Shown: positions 8,541 through 18,722, counted from the first letter of the stretch. The stretch: 64,000 nucleotides of DNA from Gammaproteobacteria bacterium (GCA_030828385.1 JAURCS010000001.1:1-64000), one strand, 5' to 3'. Numbers and translations are program-made. The notes: a model not told the origin generated them from the sequence alone.

Positions 8541-9599
8541 CTACGATTTAATTTCATCGGCTAACGAGGACAGGAGATTTATAAATGCGTCTATGGATTC
8601 CCAGGAAGCCGACTCATCCATGGTGTGATAATCGGTTGTTGGTACCTGTATGGTAGTGCCGTCCACCAGCCCATTGGATGCGGCAATTATTCTTCCCAAT
8701 TCAGTGCTGCCAATTGAGCGTGGTCTTTCACCCCTGGCGAGTAAACGATCATTTTCCTGCTCCATGTACTTGTCCTTGAATAAATAGCTGACTTGTCGTT
8801 CGATGCACAGGTTCTCAATCATCCTCGTGGACTCTGTATTAAATTCAGCGTTGGCATCTTTTTCCCGTAATACCAACAGTTGATTATTGGCAGCCTCGGT
8901 ATCCGGGAATGGACTGGTGTCGACAACAAAAAGGCGGTTGGTAGAGCCGCCAAAGCGTCGAAACCATTCAAGTAAATAGCGCCAGCTTTTACCGGCCTCC
9001 TCCTGGGCGGTAAAAAATACTGTGCCCTCAAATCCCAGGCTGAACAGATGTACCAGCGTAGCGGCAGAGATAACATTGTCCAGCTGCCCCACTAATCGAC
9101 CATCCTTGATTCTTAGCTTGTCTTTAAAAGCTATCGGCGTTCCGGCAACCACATCCTCCAGTCCATCAATTTCAAAAATCAGGTTATTTCTGTATTCACA
9201 GATATATGAATTTTTTATAACACCACTACCCCGATAAGCGCCTGACCAGGGTTCATAGGCAAAAACCGGTGCGGCTTGAAAACGCTGGGTTACTTTGGTC
9301 ATTAATTCTTCAGAAACAGAATTGTTAAGAAGATCGGTTCTGTTACCAGAAATAAATGCGGCAAATTGAAATTCATTGGGGCCGGTACAGATAAGACCAT
9401 GTCGATCTATATGGGCTGAATACATCACACTAAAAGGGTTTTTGCCCTGGGCTACCAACAAACCTTCATACCAATAAACATCAGCGCCACGCTCTTCCAG
9501 TTCACGTTGCAAGGCTCGGAAAAATGAATGCTCTGCACCAACAACACTTGGCTGGCGTATCAGTATTTTTAGTAAATCAATAAAATCATTACTTAACAT
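8541..9599 (-). CDS. M42-like zinc aminopeptidase
   Basis: The 352-residue protein shows the di-zinc peptidase pattern of the M42/M20/M28 clan in order: AHIDRHG (about residues 81-87), GQLDN (bridging Asp), TAQEEAG (catalytic and metal Glu), VVDTSPFPD (metal Asp) and a C-terminal TTDYHTMDE (metal His). M42 is the best fit from length and motif order. Family members are cytoplasmic aminopeptidases or deacylases. An M42 peptidase is part of the NAGGN osmolyte operon in some bacteria, but none of those other genes is here, so that role is not assigned. Confidence 0.75.
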   Translation of the reverse strand: MLSNDFIDLLKILIRQPSVVGAEHSFFRALQRELEERGADVYWYEGLLVAQGKNPFSVMYSAHIDRHGLICTGPNEFQFAAFISGNRTDLLNNSVSEELMTKVTQRFQAAPVFAYEPWSGAYRGSGVIKNSYICEYRNNLIFEIDGLEDVVAGTPIAFKDKLRIKDGRLVGQLDNVISAATLVHLFSLGFEGTVFFTAQEEAGKSWRYLLEWFRRFGGSTNRLFVVDTSPFPDTEAANNQLLVLREKDANAEFNTESTRMIENLCIERQVSYLFKDKYMEQENDRLLARGERPRSIGSTELGRIIAASNGLVDGTTIQVPTTDYHTMDESASWESIDAFINLLSSLADEIKS

Positions 9600-9710
9600 G
9601 TGTACTACTTGGGTTACCGGTTTTCAATGATGCGAGATGTATGCATAGTAGAACATCAACCATGTTTTGTAGCTATTGAAGCTCTGCCAAAACAGGAAAA
9701 ATAAACAGGC

Positions 9711-10148
9711 TCAATTAAAGGTCCGGTTTACAATCACATGTGCTCCAACTCCTTCGACAATAAATTCCTTATCATCAATGGTATATCCGGCCTTGCGATA
9801 GAACTCTACTGCCGTCATACGCGCATTGGCCCATAAATAATCAGCCGCGTTATCCCGGGCATATTGTTCGACAGCATGCAGTAATATCAGCCCATAACCC
9901 CGGCTGCGTAGACCGTCAACAATAGCCAGAGCCCGAAACTGGTAGCCGCGTTTACTCTCCTGCCCGGGCAGACCTCGTTGGTAAATGGACACGATACTCA
10001 TCAAGCTGTCGTCAATGAATCCTCCTAGATGGCATGTTGTAGAATCATCATCGCCAGGGTAAATGCATTGTTCAGGAGTAAGATGTGGACGCAGCAAGGC
10101 TTTGCGCAAAGATAAGGTTTCAGTCGTATTAATTTTTCGAATATCCAA
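9711..10148 (-). CDS. GNAT family N-acetyltransferase
   Basis: The 145-residue protein has a GNAT fold. It contains a strand ending in FRALAIVDGLRSRGYG (about residues 71-86), the acetyl-CoA pyrophosphate loop of the R/Q-x-x-G-x-G/A type, followed by a helix with HAVEQYAR, and then YRKAGY near residue 113. It is similar in size to ElaA-like acetyltransferases. The substrate is unknown. It starts 8 bases after yjdM ends on the same strand, so the two are probably co-transcribed. Confidence 0.8.
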   Translation of the reverse strand: MDIRKINTTETLSLRKALLRPHLTPEQCIYPGDDDSTTCHLGGFIDDSLMSIVSIYQRGLPGQESKRGYQFRALAIVDGLRSRGYGLILLHAVEQYARDNAADYLWANARMTAVEFYRKAGYTIDDKEFIVEGVGAHVIVNRTFN

Positions 10149-10156
10149 GGTAGTAC

Positions 10157-10510
10157 TCAGCCTTTTTTAACAAATTCAGATTTGAGTTTCATGGCACCTA
10201 TGCCGTCAATTTTGCAATCTATATTATGATCTCCCTCTACGAGACGAATATTTTTTACCTTGGTCCCGACTTTAACCACAGACGAAGAGCCCTTAACTTT
10301 GAGGTCTTTAATGACGGAAATCGAATCGCCATCAAAGAGCTCATTACCATGGGCGTCCTTTACGAAATTATGATTTTCCTGTGACTTGCTGTCCGCATCA
10401 TCTGCTATATTTACTTCCCATTCATGGGCGCACTCGGGACAAACCAGTAAGGGGGCATCCAAATAAACATATTCAGAGTGACACTTGGGGCATGGGGGGA
10501 TTGTACTCAT
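10157..10510 (-). CDS. yjdM: PhnA/YjdM-type zinc-ribbon protein
   Basis: At 117 residues it is close to E. coli YjdM (111). An N-terminal zinc ribbon with two CxxC pairs (CPKC and CPEC, residues 7-35) is followed by the SH3-like PhnA domain with [20 protein letters not shown] and [20 protein letters not shown]. Although named after the phn operon, the family has no proven role in phosphonate use. Cytoplasmic. The gene precedes a GNAT gene and lies downstream of recG's 3' end in the opposite sense of the map order; all three are on the minus strand. Confidence 0.9.
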   Translation of the reverse strand: MSTIPPCPKCHSEYVYLDAPLLVCPECAHEWEVNIADDADSKSQENHNFVKDAHGNELFDGDSISVIKDLKVKGSSSVVKVGTKVKNIRLVEGDHNIDCKIDGIGAMKLKSEFVKKG

Positions 10511-10635
10511 GAAAAAATCTCTTTGAGGTAAGCGTTGTCGTGTTGAAAGATTAATAAATTATCTGTATTGGATTGCTTGCTGATAAGCATTGGCTCTTCT
10601 TCAAAAATACCGGACAGTGTTGCAAGATGACATCC

Positions 10636-12750
10636 CTAAACATGACCATACTGTTCCGAGCCAGCCAGCCAGCGTTTGATTAGCGGCACAATTAATTCAG
10701 GGTGTGATGTTCGGATTTTTTCAGACCAGAGTTTAACTCTCGGTTGCAGGTGAGAATCGCGCATCAGATCTGCCATCTTGAATTCCATAAGCCCGGTCTG
10801 ACGTGTGCCGAGCACTTCGCCAGGCCCTCTTATTTCAAGATCTTTTTCAGCAATATAAAAGCCGTCGTTGCTTTGCCGCATGATGGACAGTCGTTCCTTG
10901 GCAATATCGGACAGGGGCGACTTGTATAGAAGCACGCAATGACTTTCCTGCTTGCCTCGTCCGACTCGTCCTCGAAGTTGGTGAAGCTGGGCAAGGCCCA
11001 GACGTTCCGGATTTTCGATGACCATCAGGCTGGCATTGGGAACATCGACACCTACTTCAATCACGGTGGTGGCAATTAATAGCTGAATATTACCGGCCTT
11101 GAAAGCCTGCATGATTTCAGCTTTTTCTTTGGCTTTGAGGCGGCCATGAATCAGCCCGATATTGATATCACTCAGTAGTTGTTGCATTTCGGCGTAGGTT
11201 GCTTCAGCGGCCTGGCACCGCAGGGCTTCTGACTCCTCTATCAAGGTACATACCCAGTAGGCCTGCTTACCGTCCCTGCAGGCAATACTGATACGTTCAA
11301 TGATTTCGTTGCGACGGGAGTCCGGTGTCAGAATAGTGTTGACCGGTGTCCGTCCAGGAGGCAGCTCGTCTATGATGGAACAGTCGAGATCAGCATAGGC
11401 ACTCATGGTCAGAGTACGCGGAATCGGGGTGGCAGTCATGATCAACTGGTGAGGGTAGGTACCATCATGATTTCCTTTTTCTCTCAGCGCAAGTCTCTGG
11501 TGTACGCCGAATCGATGTTGTTCATCTACGACGATTAATCCCAGCCTGGAAAAATTCACACCATCCTGAAACAGCGCATGGGTTCCCACGACTAACTGGG
11601 CCTGTCCGCTCTCCATTGCCTGCAGTACTGCCGTGCGCTGTTTGCCTTTGATCTTCCCGCTAAGGTAAACAGTAGAGATACCCATGCTTGATAAAAGCGG
11701 CTCCAGATTCAGATAATGTTGTTCTGCCAGTATTTCCGTCGGCGCCATAATGGCAGCCTGATAATCGTTATCAATGGCATGTAATGCCGCCATCACTGCC
11801 ACCAGGGTTTTGCCTGAACCTACGTCCCCCTGCACCAGACGCAGCATTGGTGTTTGTCTGGCAATGTCGCTGGCAATTTCCTGGCTGACTCTTTGCTGGG
11901 CCGAGGTTAATGCAAAAGGTAAAGATGCTTGCAGGTCCTTACTCAGGCCATTTTTATCCTGCAGGGATGGCGCAGCATGGCGATCGGCTACTTCACGCAG
12001 ACGACGCAGGCATAAATAGTTGGCCAGTAGCTCTTCAAATGCCAGGCGACTTTGTGCCGGATGGGTCCCGGCTTCCAATTCTGACAACACCGCATCCACC
12101 GGGGGGTGGTGCAGGTAATTTAATGCTTTCTCCAGTGAAATAAATCCCAATTCCTGGCTCAGCTCTTTCGGCAACAGATCTGGTAGTGCCTGCGATTTTG
12201 CCAGCATCACCAGAGCCTGTTCGGTCATGGCGCGTAAACGTGCCTGGTGCAGACCTTCGGTAGTGGGATAGATAGGCGTCAGATGGTCTTCCAGAGATTT
12301 GGCGCTACTGCCTACAATTTCATATTCGGGGTGATAGAGCTCGACTCCGCTTTTACCCCAGCGTCCTTCTCCAAAACAGCGAATTCGCGACCCCGGGGTT
12401 AAACTGTTTTTCTGTGCGGCACTGAAATGATAGAAACGCAAACTGGTAATGCCGCTGCCATCCTGTATTTTCACCAACAAACTGCGACGTCGACCAAACA
12501 CAATGGCGCTACCCATGACTTCTCCCTCAATAACGGCTTCCACGCCGTGGCGCAAAGATCCTATAGGGGTAATTCGGGTTCGGTCCTGGTACCGAAAGGG
12601 TAGGTGAAAAAGCAGATCAAGAACGGTTTCGATGTGAATGGCTGCCAGCTTCTCTGCCAGTTTGGGGCCAACGCCTTTGAGTTCAGAAACCGGCACCTGT
12701 TGCAGATCGAGCGTAGGCGCCGAAGGCTTATTGGATGAGTGAGCTGTCAT
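10636..12750 (-). CDS. recG: ATP-dependent DNA helicase RecG
   Basis: RecG remodels stalled replication forks and Holliday junctions. The 704 residues hold the N-terminal wedge/OB region (GVGPK at 26-30, OB strands at about 70-145) and a superfamily 2 helicase core with Walker A GDVGSGKT (308-315) and DEQH box (409-412). The TATPIPRTL motif III region and a C-terminal RGRVGRGKQ motif VI follow. Length fits the family (E. coli 693). It is the last gene of the yicC-gmk-rpoZ-spoT-recG series, separated from spoT by a cytochrome c gene. Confidence 0.97.
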   Translation of the reverse strand: MTAHSSNKPSAPTLDLQQVPVSELKGVGPKLAEKLAAIHIETVLDLLFHLPFRYQDRTRITPIGSLRHGVEAVIEGEVMGSAIVFGRRRSLLVKIQDGSGITSLRFYHFSAAQKNSLTPGSRIRCFGEGRWGKSGVELYHPEYEIVGSSAKSLEDHLTPIYPTTEGLHQARLRAMTEQALVMLAKSQALPDLLPKELSQELGFISLEKALNYLHHPPVDAVLSELEAGTHPAQSRLAFEELLANYLCLRRLREVADRHAAPSLQDKNGLSKDLQASLPFALTSAQQRVSQEIASDIARQTPMLRLVQGDVGSGKTLVAVMAALHAIDNDYQAAIMAPTEILAEQHYLNLEPLLSSMGISTVYLSGKIKGKQRTAVLQAMESGQAQLVVGTHALFQDGVNFSRLGLIVVDEQHRFGVHQRLALREKGNHDGTYPHQLIMTATPIPRTLTMSAYADLDCSIIDELPPGRTPVNTILTPDSRRNEIIERISIACRDGKQAYWVCTLIEESEALRCQAAEATYAEMQQLLSDINIGLIHGRLKAKEKAEIMQAFKAGNIQLLIATTVIEVGVDVPNASLMVIENPERLGLAQLHQLRGRVGRGKQESHCVLLYKSPLSDIAKERLSIMRQSNDGFYIAEKDLEIRGPGEVLGTRQTGLMEFKMADLMRDSHLQPRVKLWSEKIRTSHPELIVPLIKRWLAGSEQYGHV

Positions 12751-12893
12751 GTCAGCATTCTAGGAGGAAAACGGATCGCTCGCCATAAGCAAAGCAGCAA
12801 ATGCGGCTGCAGGCACAAGGAAATCGAAATGTCTAACTCGATAGCTTTATTCAGAGCGATACCCTGAAGCAAAAGCTTTGGGCAGAATCAGCG

Positions 12894-13373
12894 CTATCTG
12901 GCCAGCAGGTCATCAATGATATAAGTGGCAACATCATGCAACTGGTCTCGCGAATAGGCGTAGCTGAAAGCAGGCATGGTGTTTCGCCCATAGCTGGCAA
13001 GCGTCATAATGTCCGCTGTGGTAAAGGTTTTTCCCACTAACTCCACGCCAGCTTCTCCGCCCTCGCCGTTGGGCCCATGGCAGGCAGCACAGATCTGGTT
13101 AAAAATAGCCTGGCCGGCCTCGATATTGGGGAGTCTTTCTGCCGTCGGTTCGACGCGGGTCAGGGCCGGGGCCTCTGCAGTAGGTCGCAGGCCGCTGGAG
13201 GCCTGCACAATATCCTCACTGATTTCCTGTTCGATATCTCCTTCCAGGGAAAACAGCCAGACAGTGCCCGCTGATGAGGCTCGCCAGTTGATCGATGATG
13301 GCGCGTCAATAATTGGTAGTAAAGCCCTCCGGAACAGTGATTCCCACAAGTCTTCCATGGCGGGAAAAAACAA
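12894..13373 (-). pseudogene. Truncated cytochrome c domain protein without signal peptide
   Basis: The C-terminal half is a complete class I cytochrome c domain: heme motif CAACH (95-99) and a likely axial Met in NTMPAF (133). Nothing before it resembles a signal peptide, yet heme attachment to CxxCH happens in the periplasm. The N-terminal 45 residues (including NWRASSAGTVWLFSLEG) look like the last blade of a beta-propeller, as in quinoprotein-cytochrome c fusions. The reading frame is closed upstream by the spoT stop codon only six codons before the first possible start (TTG 13373; ATG 13358). I infer the 3' remnant of a larger exported dehydrogenase. Confidence 0.55.
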
Positions 13374-13391
13374 GCTGAAGGCTACTGCTTG

Positions 13392-15503
13392 CTAATTGCT
13401 CATACGGCCGACTTTTGAGACTGACTTCATCATTCTCACTTTCTTCATCACCCTTGCCAGATGAATACGGTTTCGAACTGTCAGTGTCAGGTTAACGATA
13501 CTGAATTGGGCATCGCGATCGGAGGTGCCAATCTTTTCAATATTTGCTTCAGCGGAAGTGATAGCATTGGCCAGAGTGGCAATAATGCCGCGCTGGTGTT
13601 CCAGTTCCACACGTAACTCTACAGTAAATTCTCCTCCGACAGTGGGATCCCAGCGCAGATTGATATACTTCTTCGGATCGTTACGAATTTCTGTCATGTT
13701 GTTACAGGTTTCACGGTGAACGATCATGCCGCGGCCGGAACTGATGTAGCCTACAATGGGGTCACCGGGAATTGGGTGGCAACATTTGGCAAAGGTCATC
13801 AGCATGCCTTCAGCACCACGGATCGCCATTGATGATTCATCCTGATTAACCGGCAGTTCCTCACCTTCCACTGATGGAATCAGACGGCGAGCGACAATAT
13901 AGGCCATGCGGTTGCCCAGACCGATATCCTCGAGCAGATCATCCAGCACATCGAAATCTGTTTGCTCCAGCAGGCCGCCAATCTTTTCCTTGCGAATATT
14001 CGACAGATGGTAGCCGAAACTGGAGAGGGTTTTGTTGAGCAGGCGTCTGCCCAGTGCTATGGCTTCAGAGCGACGCTGATTTTTCAGAAAGTGACGAATA
14101 TTACTGCGAGCCTTGCCGGTAACCACAAACCCAAGCCAGGCCGGGTTGGGGTGGTTGCCGGAGGCGATGATTTCAATGGTCTGCCCGCTTTGCAGGCGTT
14201 GGCTTAGTGGTGCCAGACGCCGGTTTATTCGACAGGCTACACAGGAATTACCGACATCGGTATGTACCGCATAGGCAAAATCCACCGGGGTAGATCCTTC
14301 AGGTAATTCCAGGATTGCTCCCTTGGGAGTGAACACATAAATTTCGTCGGGAAACAGATCGGTTTTAACGTGCTCGATAAATTCAAGAGAATTACCGGCA
14401 TGTTTCTGCATTTCCAGTAGGTCCTGTACCCATTGTCTGGCGCGAATATGGCTCTGATTTGGGGTGTCATCGGAAGACTTGTACAGCCAGTGCGCCGCAA
14501 TGCCATTGTTGGCCATCTTGTCCATTTCTTCAGTGCGTATCTGTATTTCAATTGGCACGCCATGCATACCAAAAAGGGTGGTGTGCAGTGATTGATAGCC
14601 GTTGACCTTGGGAATGGCAATATAATCCTTGAATTTTCCCGGTACCGGTTTGTAGAGGCTGTGTACGGTACCTAGCACCCGATAACAGGTATCCACCTCG
14701 TCGGTAATTATTCTGAATGCAAAAACGTCGGTTATCTCCCGGAAAGAGAGTCTTTTTTCCTTCATCTTTCGGTAAATACTATAAAGATGCTTTTCCCGGC
14801 CCAGTACCCTGCCCGGTAGACCTTCCCGTTTCAGGCAGGCTTCAAGCGCGGCCTGTACCTGACTGACCAGTTCTTTGCGGTAGCCACTGACACTTTTTAC
14901 CGCGGCATCAATTCGTGGTGCACGAAGAGGATAGAGGGCCTTGAACCCTCTTTCTTCAAACTCCATACGAATATTGTGCATCCCCAGTCGGTTGGCAATC
15001 GGGGCATAGATTTCCAGAGTTTCCCGCGCAATACGCTTTTGCTGTTCCGGACTCATGACGTTCAGGGTGCGCATGTTATGCATGCGATCTGCCATCTTGA
15101 CGAGAATAACGCGAATATCCTTGGCCATTGCCAGCGCCATTTTCTGAAAGTTTTCAGCCTGGGCTTCGGCACGGGTACTGAACTCAATTTTGTTCAGTTT
15201 ACTGACACCATCAACCAGGTTGGCGACGGTTTCACCAAACTGACCTTCAATATCTTTCTTGGTAATACCGGTATCTTCGATGACATCATGCAGCATGGCC
15301 GCTACCAGACTCTGATGGTCCATATGCATGGCTCGAAGAATTTCTGCTACCGCCAGGGGATGGGAGACATAGTGCTCACCAGTACGGCGGAACTGTCCGT
15401 CATGAGCCTGTTCGGCATAAAAATAGGCACGACGCACAAGGTCTACCTGGGCATTACCCATGTAGTCATTCAAATCATTTGTAAAATTACTGATAGTCAT
15501 CAT
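13392..15503 (-). CDS. spoT: Bifunctional (p)ppGpp synthetase/hydrolase SpoT
   Basis: This is a long RSH protein of 703 residues (E. coli SpoT has 702). It carries an N-terminal HD hydrolase domain with intact HDVIED (72-77), a synthetase domain with the DYIAIPKVNGYQSLHTT core, a TGS domain (IYVFTPKGAILELP), a zinc-finger region with CCHPIPGD, and a C-terminal ACT domain. The residues before DYIA read KFKD, a conservative variant of the RxKD motif of bifunctional enzymes and unlike the ExDD of RelA, so both activities are expected. The frame opens at TTG 15512, but ATG 15503 or 15500 with an upstream CAGGG is more likely. Confidence 0.95.
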   Translation of the reverse strand: MMTISNFTNDLNDYMGNAQVDLVRRAYFYAEQAHDGQFRRTGEHYVSHPLAVAEILRAMHMDHQSLVAAMLHDVIEDTGITKKDIEGQFGETVANLVDGVSKLNKIEFSTRAEAQAENFQKMALAMAKDIRVILVKMADRMHNMRTLNVMSPEQQKRIARETLEIYAPIANRLGMHNIRMEFEERGFKALYPLRAPRIDAAVKSVSGYRKELVSQVQAALEACLKREGLPGRVLGREKHLYSIYRKMKEKRLSFREITDVFAFRIITDEVDTCYRVLGTVHSLYKPVPGKFKDYIAIPKVNGYQSLHTTLFGMHGVPIEIQIRTEEMDKMANNGIAAHWLYKSSDDTPNQSHIRARQWVQDLLEMQKHAGNSLEFIEHVKTDLFPDEIYVFTPKGAILELPEGSTPVDFAYAVHTDVGNSCVACRINRRLAPLSQRLQSGQTIEIIASGNHPNPAWLGFVVTGKARSNIRHFLKNQRRSEAIALGRRLLNKTLSSFGYHLSNIRKEKIGGLLEQTDFDVLDDLLEDIGLGNRMAYIVARRLIPSVEGEELPVNQDESSMAIRGAEGMLMTFAKCCHPIPGDPIVGYISSGRGMIVHRETCNNMTEIRNDPKKYINLRWDPTVGGEFTVELRVELEHQRGIIATLANAITSAEANIEKIGTSDRDAQFSIVNLTLTVRNRIHLARVMKKVRMMKSVSKVGRMSN

Positions 15504-15591
15504 GGCCTGCAAACCCTGTCTGTTCTAATTTGAGGTCATGAACGCACTTTTCAACAATGTTGTAAGCGCTTGCTGTAAATACTGAGTTGAA

Positions 15592-15636
15592 GCGGGCAAG
15601 GGTGTTGCCCGCCTGGTGATCAGGCCGACCGGCCTG
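15592..15636 (-). other. Two hairpins in the rpoZ-spoT spacer
   Basis: An 8-bp stem with a 5-base loop (GCGGGCAA at 15592-15599 with TTGCCCGC at 15605-15612) lies next to a 6-bp stem (CAGGCC/GGCCTG, 15621-15636). Neither has a T-run on the minus strand, so they are not classic terminators. They may stabilise rpoZ mRNA, allow partial readthrough, or be processing sites. Confidence 0.45.
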
Positions 15637-15658
15637 TAATACTGAATGGCAGGTCTGA

Positions 15659-16036
15659 CTAATGTTCTTCGTCAGTATCGGCTGGTGCGGTAACTTCGCT
15701 TTCTTCGGCGGCATCACTGGCCTCCGGAATCAACACCGCGTCCATGGCTTCTTCTATAGAAATGTCGTCGCTCTTGGCTGCAGCTGCAGCAGCGGCTTCG
15801 ACCGCTTCAAGCGAATCCTTGGTTTCTTCTTCACGAGTATTAGTCAAAATACTGCTGTCCACAAGACCCTCTGCAATTTCGCGCAGCGCAACCACGGTTG
15901 GCTTGTCATTATCTTCACTAACCAGGGCGTCTTTGCCGCCGGTTTGCAGCTGACGTGCCCGCTTGCTGGCAATCATTACCAGATCAAAACGGTTTTCAAC
16001 ATTATCCAGACAATCTTCAACAGTGATACGAGCCAT
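15659..16036 (-). CDS. rpoZ: RNA polymerase omega subunit
   Basis: The product begins [20 protein letters not shown] and contains [11 protein letters not shown] and [14 protein letters not shown], the canonical omega sequence that helps assemble beta-prime. The start is ATG 16036, not the longer open frame, because an AAGGTAAG ribosome site sits just upstream and the family starts here. At 125 residues it is longer than E. coli omega (91). The extra C-terminal tail is very acidic and contains an Ala run, and is probably disordered. It lies between gmk and spoT as in most gammaproteobacteria. Confidence 0.97.
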   Translation of the reverse strand: MARITVEDCLDNVENRFDLVMIASKRARQLQTGGKDALVSEDNDKPTVVALREIAEGLVDSSILTNTREEETKDSLEAVEAAAAAAAKSDDISIEEAMDAVLIPEASDAAEESEVTAPADTDEEH

Positions 16037-16173
16037 AGTCTTACCTTGTGTTAGCGATTTGAGTGCATTCCTGACCGGGTGGGATATACCCAGTTTGCCG
16101 GGGGCGAGCATTATAAATGGACTACAGGGCCAAGTCTATGCCTGCTTTAGCGCCTAAATTGGGGGGGGTTGGG

Positions 16174-16803
16174 TCAGGAAACGAGATTCTTCAGGAGTTC
16201 GGCATTACTGCTGGCCTGATGCTTCTTGCTAAGGCCGGCACTGCGAATGACGGCATTGAGATCCGCAAGTGCCGTATCAAAATCTTCATTGATGATGATG
16301 TAATCTGCCTGAGCATAGTGGGAAATTTCATTTTTTGCTTCGCTCATGCGTTTTTCAATGACATCAGCATCATCCTGAGCGCGGCTGGTTAGCCTTTCCC
16401 GCAAGGCATCCAGAGAAGGAGGAAGAATGAAAATACTAACCGATTCAGGCAACAATGCCTGTACCTGGCTGGCTCCCTGCCAGTCGATCTCAAGAATTAC
16501 ATCCTGTTCCTGGGCGAGCTGATCTTCTACCCACTTTCGGGAGGTACCATAATGGTTGCCAAAAACCTCTGCACTTTCAAGGAAAGCTTGCTCTTTTTGC
16601 ATCTGCTCAAACTGAGCGACACTGACAAAATGGTAGTTCTTGCCGTTCTCTTCACCAGGACGCTTGGGCCGTGTGGTATGAGAGATCGATACGCACAGTC
16701 TGGTAGCCAGGTTATTGGCGGCCGCATCTAACAAGGCATTTACCAGCGACGTTTTTCCGGCACCGGAAGGGGCAGAAATCAAAAACAATATTCCCTGTGA
16801 CAT
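16174..16803 (-). CDS. gmk: Guanylate kinase
   Basis: Gmk phosphorylates GMP to GDP. The 209 residues start with the P-loop SAPSGAGKTSL (about 9-19) and have the GMP-binding region SHTTRPKRPGEENGKNYHF (about 41-59), plus the DVILEIDWQGA segment near residue 100. Length matches the family (E. coli 207). It lies between yicC and rpoZ, a conserved arrangement that links GDP supply with the (p)ppGpp enzyme encoded downstream. Confidence 0.97.
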   Translation of the reverse strand: MSQGILFLISAPSGAGKTSLVNALLDAAANNLATRLCVSISHTTRPKRPGEENGKNYHFVSVAQFEQMQKEQAFLESAEVFGNHYGTSRKWVEDQLAQEQDVILEIDWQGASQVQALLPESVSIFILPPSLDALRERLTSRAQDDADVIEKRMSEAKNEISHYAQADYIIINEDFDTALADLNAVIRSAGLSKKHQASSNAELLKNLVS

Positions 16804-16860
16804 CTGGACTCTTCTTCTTGTTAATTCAGATTATGGGTTCCGTGGTGAGTGTATCAATAC

Positions 16861-17727
16861 TCACTCGATATTTTGTACCTGTTCCCGGATTTGCTCGATG
16901 AGTACTTTCAGCTCCACGGCATTGAGCGTGGTTTCAGTAACAACAGACTTTGAACAGATCGTATTGGCCTCACGATTTAGCTCCTGCATGAGGAAATCAA
17001 GTCGCCTGCCAATCGGCTCTGAGCGAGACATAACGTGGCGGATTTCCTTTACATGGACTGCAAGACGGTCAATTTCTTCCTCAATATCAGCCTTTTGCAT
17101 GATTATCACCAGTTCCTGCTCCAGGCGTCCGGCATCCACCTCGATTTCCAGTTCGCAAATCTGCTCTTTGAGTTTATTCTGTTGCGTAGCCAGGATATCG
17201 GGGAGTGCGGTGCTGATATCACTGATTATCGAGGTGATAGTATCAAGCCGGCTTTCTATGCCGGCTTTCAATTCAGCACCTTCGCGGGCACGATGTTCGC
17301 AAAGGAGGCCCGCGGCTTCTTTAAACAGGGATAGCGCGGCTTCTTCTATTACTTTAGTATCCTGTCCCTGTTCCTGAATGATGCCGGGCCATTTTAATAT
17401 TTCCAGCGCGCTGGTATGAGCACTGGCGCCAGTATGGACAGCGACTTCCTCCAGGGCTTTGTTTAGTTGGTCAAGAAGAGCTTCGTTTATGGGGATCTGG
17501 CTGCCTTCTGACATATCGGGTTGAAACTTTAACTGGGCTTCAATTTTGCCGCGACTGATGTTCTTGCGCAGCCAATCCCTTAATGCGGATTCGGTAGAAC
17601 GAAACTGTTCAGGTAAACGAAAAGCTGGTTCCAGATAGCGGTGGTTTACAGAGCGGATTTCCCATATCAGGGTGCCCCAGGCAAAATCAGCCTGTTTACG
17701 GGCAAATGCCGTCATGCTGCTTGTCAT
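16861..17727 (-). CDS. yicC: YicC/YloC family endoribonuclease
   Basis: The 288-residue product matches E. coli YicC (287). The N-terminal MTSSMTAFAR and RSVNHRYLE motifs and the C-terminal GRRLDFLMQELNREANT block (about residues 245-261) are diagnostic. YicC proteins are cytoplasmic endoribonucleases; in E. coli YicC takes part in degradation of the RyhB small RNA. The gene is divergent from rph, the same pairing as in E. coli and Pseudomonas, and heads the gmk-rpoZ-spoT series. Confidence 0.95.
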   Translation of the reverse strand: MTSSMTAFARKQADFAWGTLIWEIRSVNHRYLEPAFRLPEQFRSTESALRDWLRKNISRGKIEAQLKFQPDMSEGSQIPINEALLDQLNKALEEVAVHTGASAHTSALEILKWPGIIQEQGQDTKVIEEAALSLFKEAAGLLCEHRAREGAELKAGIESRLDTITSIISDISTALPDILATQQNKLKEQICELEIEVDAGRLEQELVIIMQKADIEEEIDRLAVHVKEIRHVMSRSEPIGRRLDFLMQELNREANTICSKSVVTETTLNAVELKVLIEQIREQVQNIE

Positions 17728-17903
17728 ATAATAGACCTGACGAATTGAGTAAATTGGGAACGAACTATAGCGGATTTGCTATCCATAATAAAATATCGCT
17801 ACTGGCGTCAGGAATTGATTTTTACCCAGTCACGTTAAGCAAAATTTAATTAACACTTCATTTACAATAAGCCAAAAGATCACAAACCAGAAAAGGGAAA
17901 ATA

Positions 17904-18629
17904 ATGTCTGAAGTAACACGACCAAGTGGAAGACTGTCCAATGAACTACGCGATATCAAGATTACCAGAGGCTTTACCCGGCATGCCGAGGGCTCAGTGC
18001 TGGTAGAGTTTGGAGAAACCAAAGTTATTTGTACTGCGTCAGTCGAAGAAAGAGTGCCACACTTTCTCAAAGGCAGTGGTCAGGGTTGGGTTACTGCGGA
18101 GTATGGCATGTTACCGCGATCAACCGGCTCAAGAATGGACAGGGAAGCCGCCAGAGGAAAACAAAGTGGCAGAACACAGGAAATCCAACGTTTGATTGGT
18201 CGCTCATTGCGGGCAGCCTTAGACATGAAACTATTGGGTGAAAATACCATCAAGATTGATTGTGATGTCATCCAGGCTGATGGTGGAACTCGAACCGCCT
18301 CCATCACCGGTGGCTGTGTCGCTCTGGCCGATGCAATCAATTACCTGATGGAGAAAAAAGCGATTAAGGAAAACCCAATCAAGCAGATGATTGCTTCTGT
18401 CTCTGTGGGTATCTACAAGGGAATGCCAGTGCTTGATCTTGACTACATTGAGGATTCCTCTGCAGAAACTGATATGAATGTGGTGATGACTGACAAGGGC
18501 GGGTTTATTGAAATCCAGGGCACTGGTGAAGATGGTGATTTCAGTTTTGATGATCTGAATGCAATGATTGACCTGGCACGACATGGTATAGAAAATTTGC
18601 TTACGGTTCAGAAAGCCACCCTGGGTTAA
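17904..18629 (+). CDS. rph: Ribonuclease PH
   Basis: Rph trims the 3' ends of tRNA precursors by phosphorolysis. The 241 residues begin with [20 protein letters not shown] and include [34 protein letters not shown], and the [18 protein letters not shown] phosphate-binding motif (about 115-132), all complete. A GAAAAGGGAAA ribosome site precedes the ATG. The 176-base gap to yicC is the divergent promoter region; no single promoter stands out by eye. Confidence 0.97.
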   Translation: MSEVTRPSGRLSNELRDIKITRGFTRHAEGSVLVEFGETKVICTASVEERVPHFLKGSGQGWVTAEYGMLPRSTGSRMDREAARGKQSGRTQEIQRLIGRSLRAALDMKLLGENTIKIDCDVIQADGGTRTASITGGCVALADAINYLMEKKAIKENPIKQMIASVSVGIYKGMPVLDLDYIEDSSAETDMNVVMTDKGGFIEIQGTGEDGDFSFDDLNAMIDLARHGIENLLTVQKATLG

Positions 18630-18722
18630 CAGGCATCTTAAGCTAAATGTTTTCTATGAAAATACAGGCCGATATATAAAAATAAGTAATACAGTTAATC
18701 AGACAGGTAAAGAGAATTTTCA

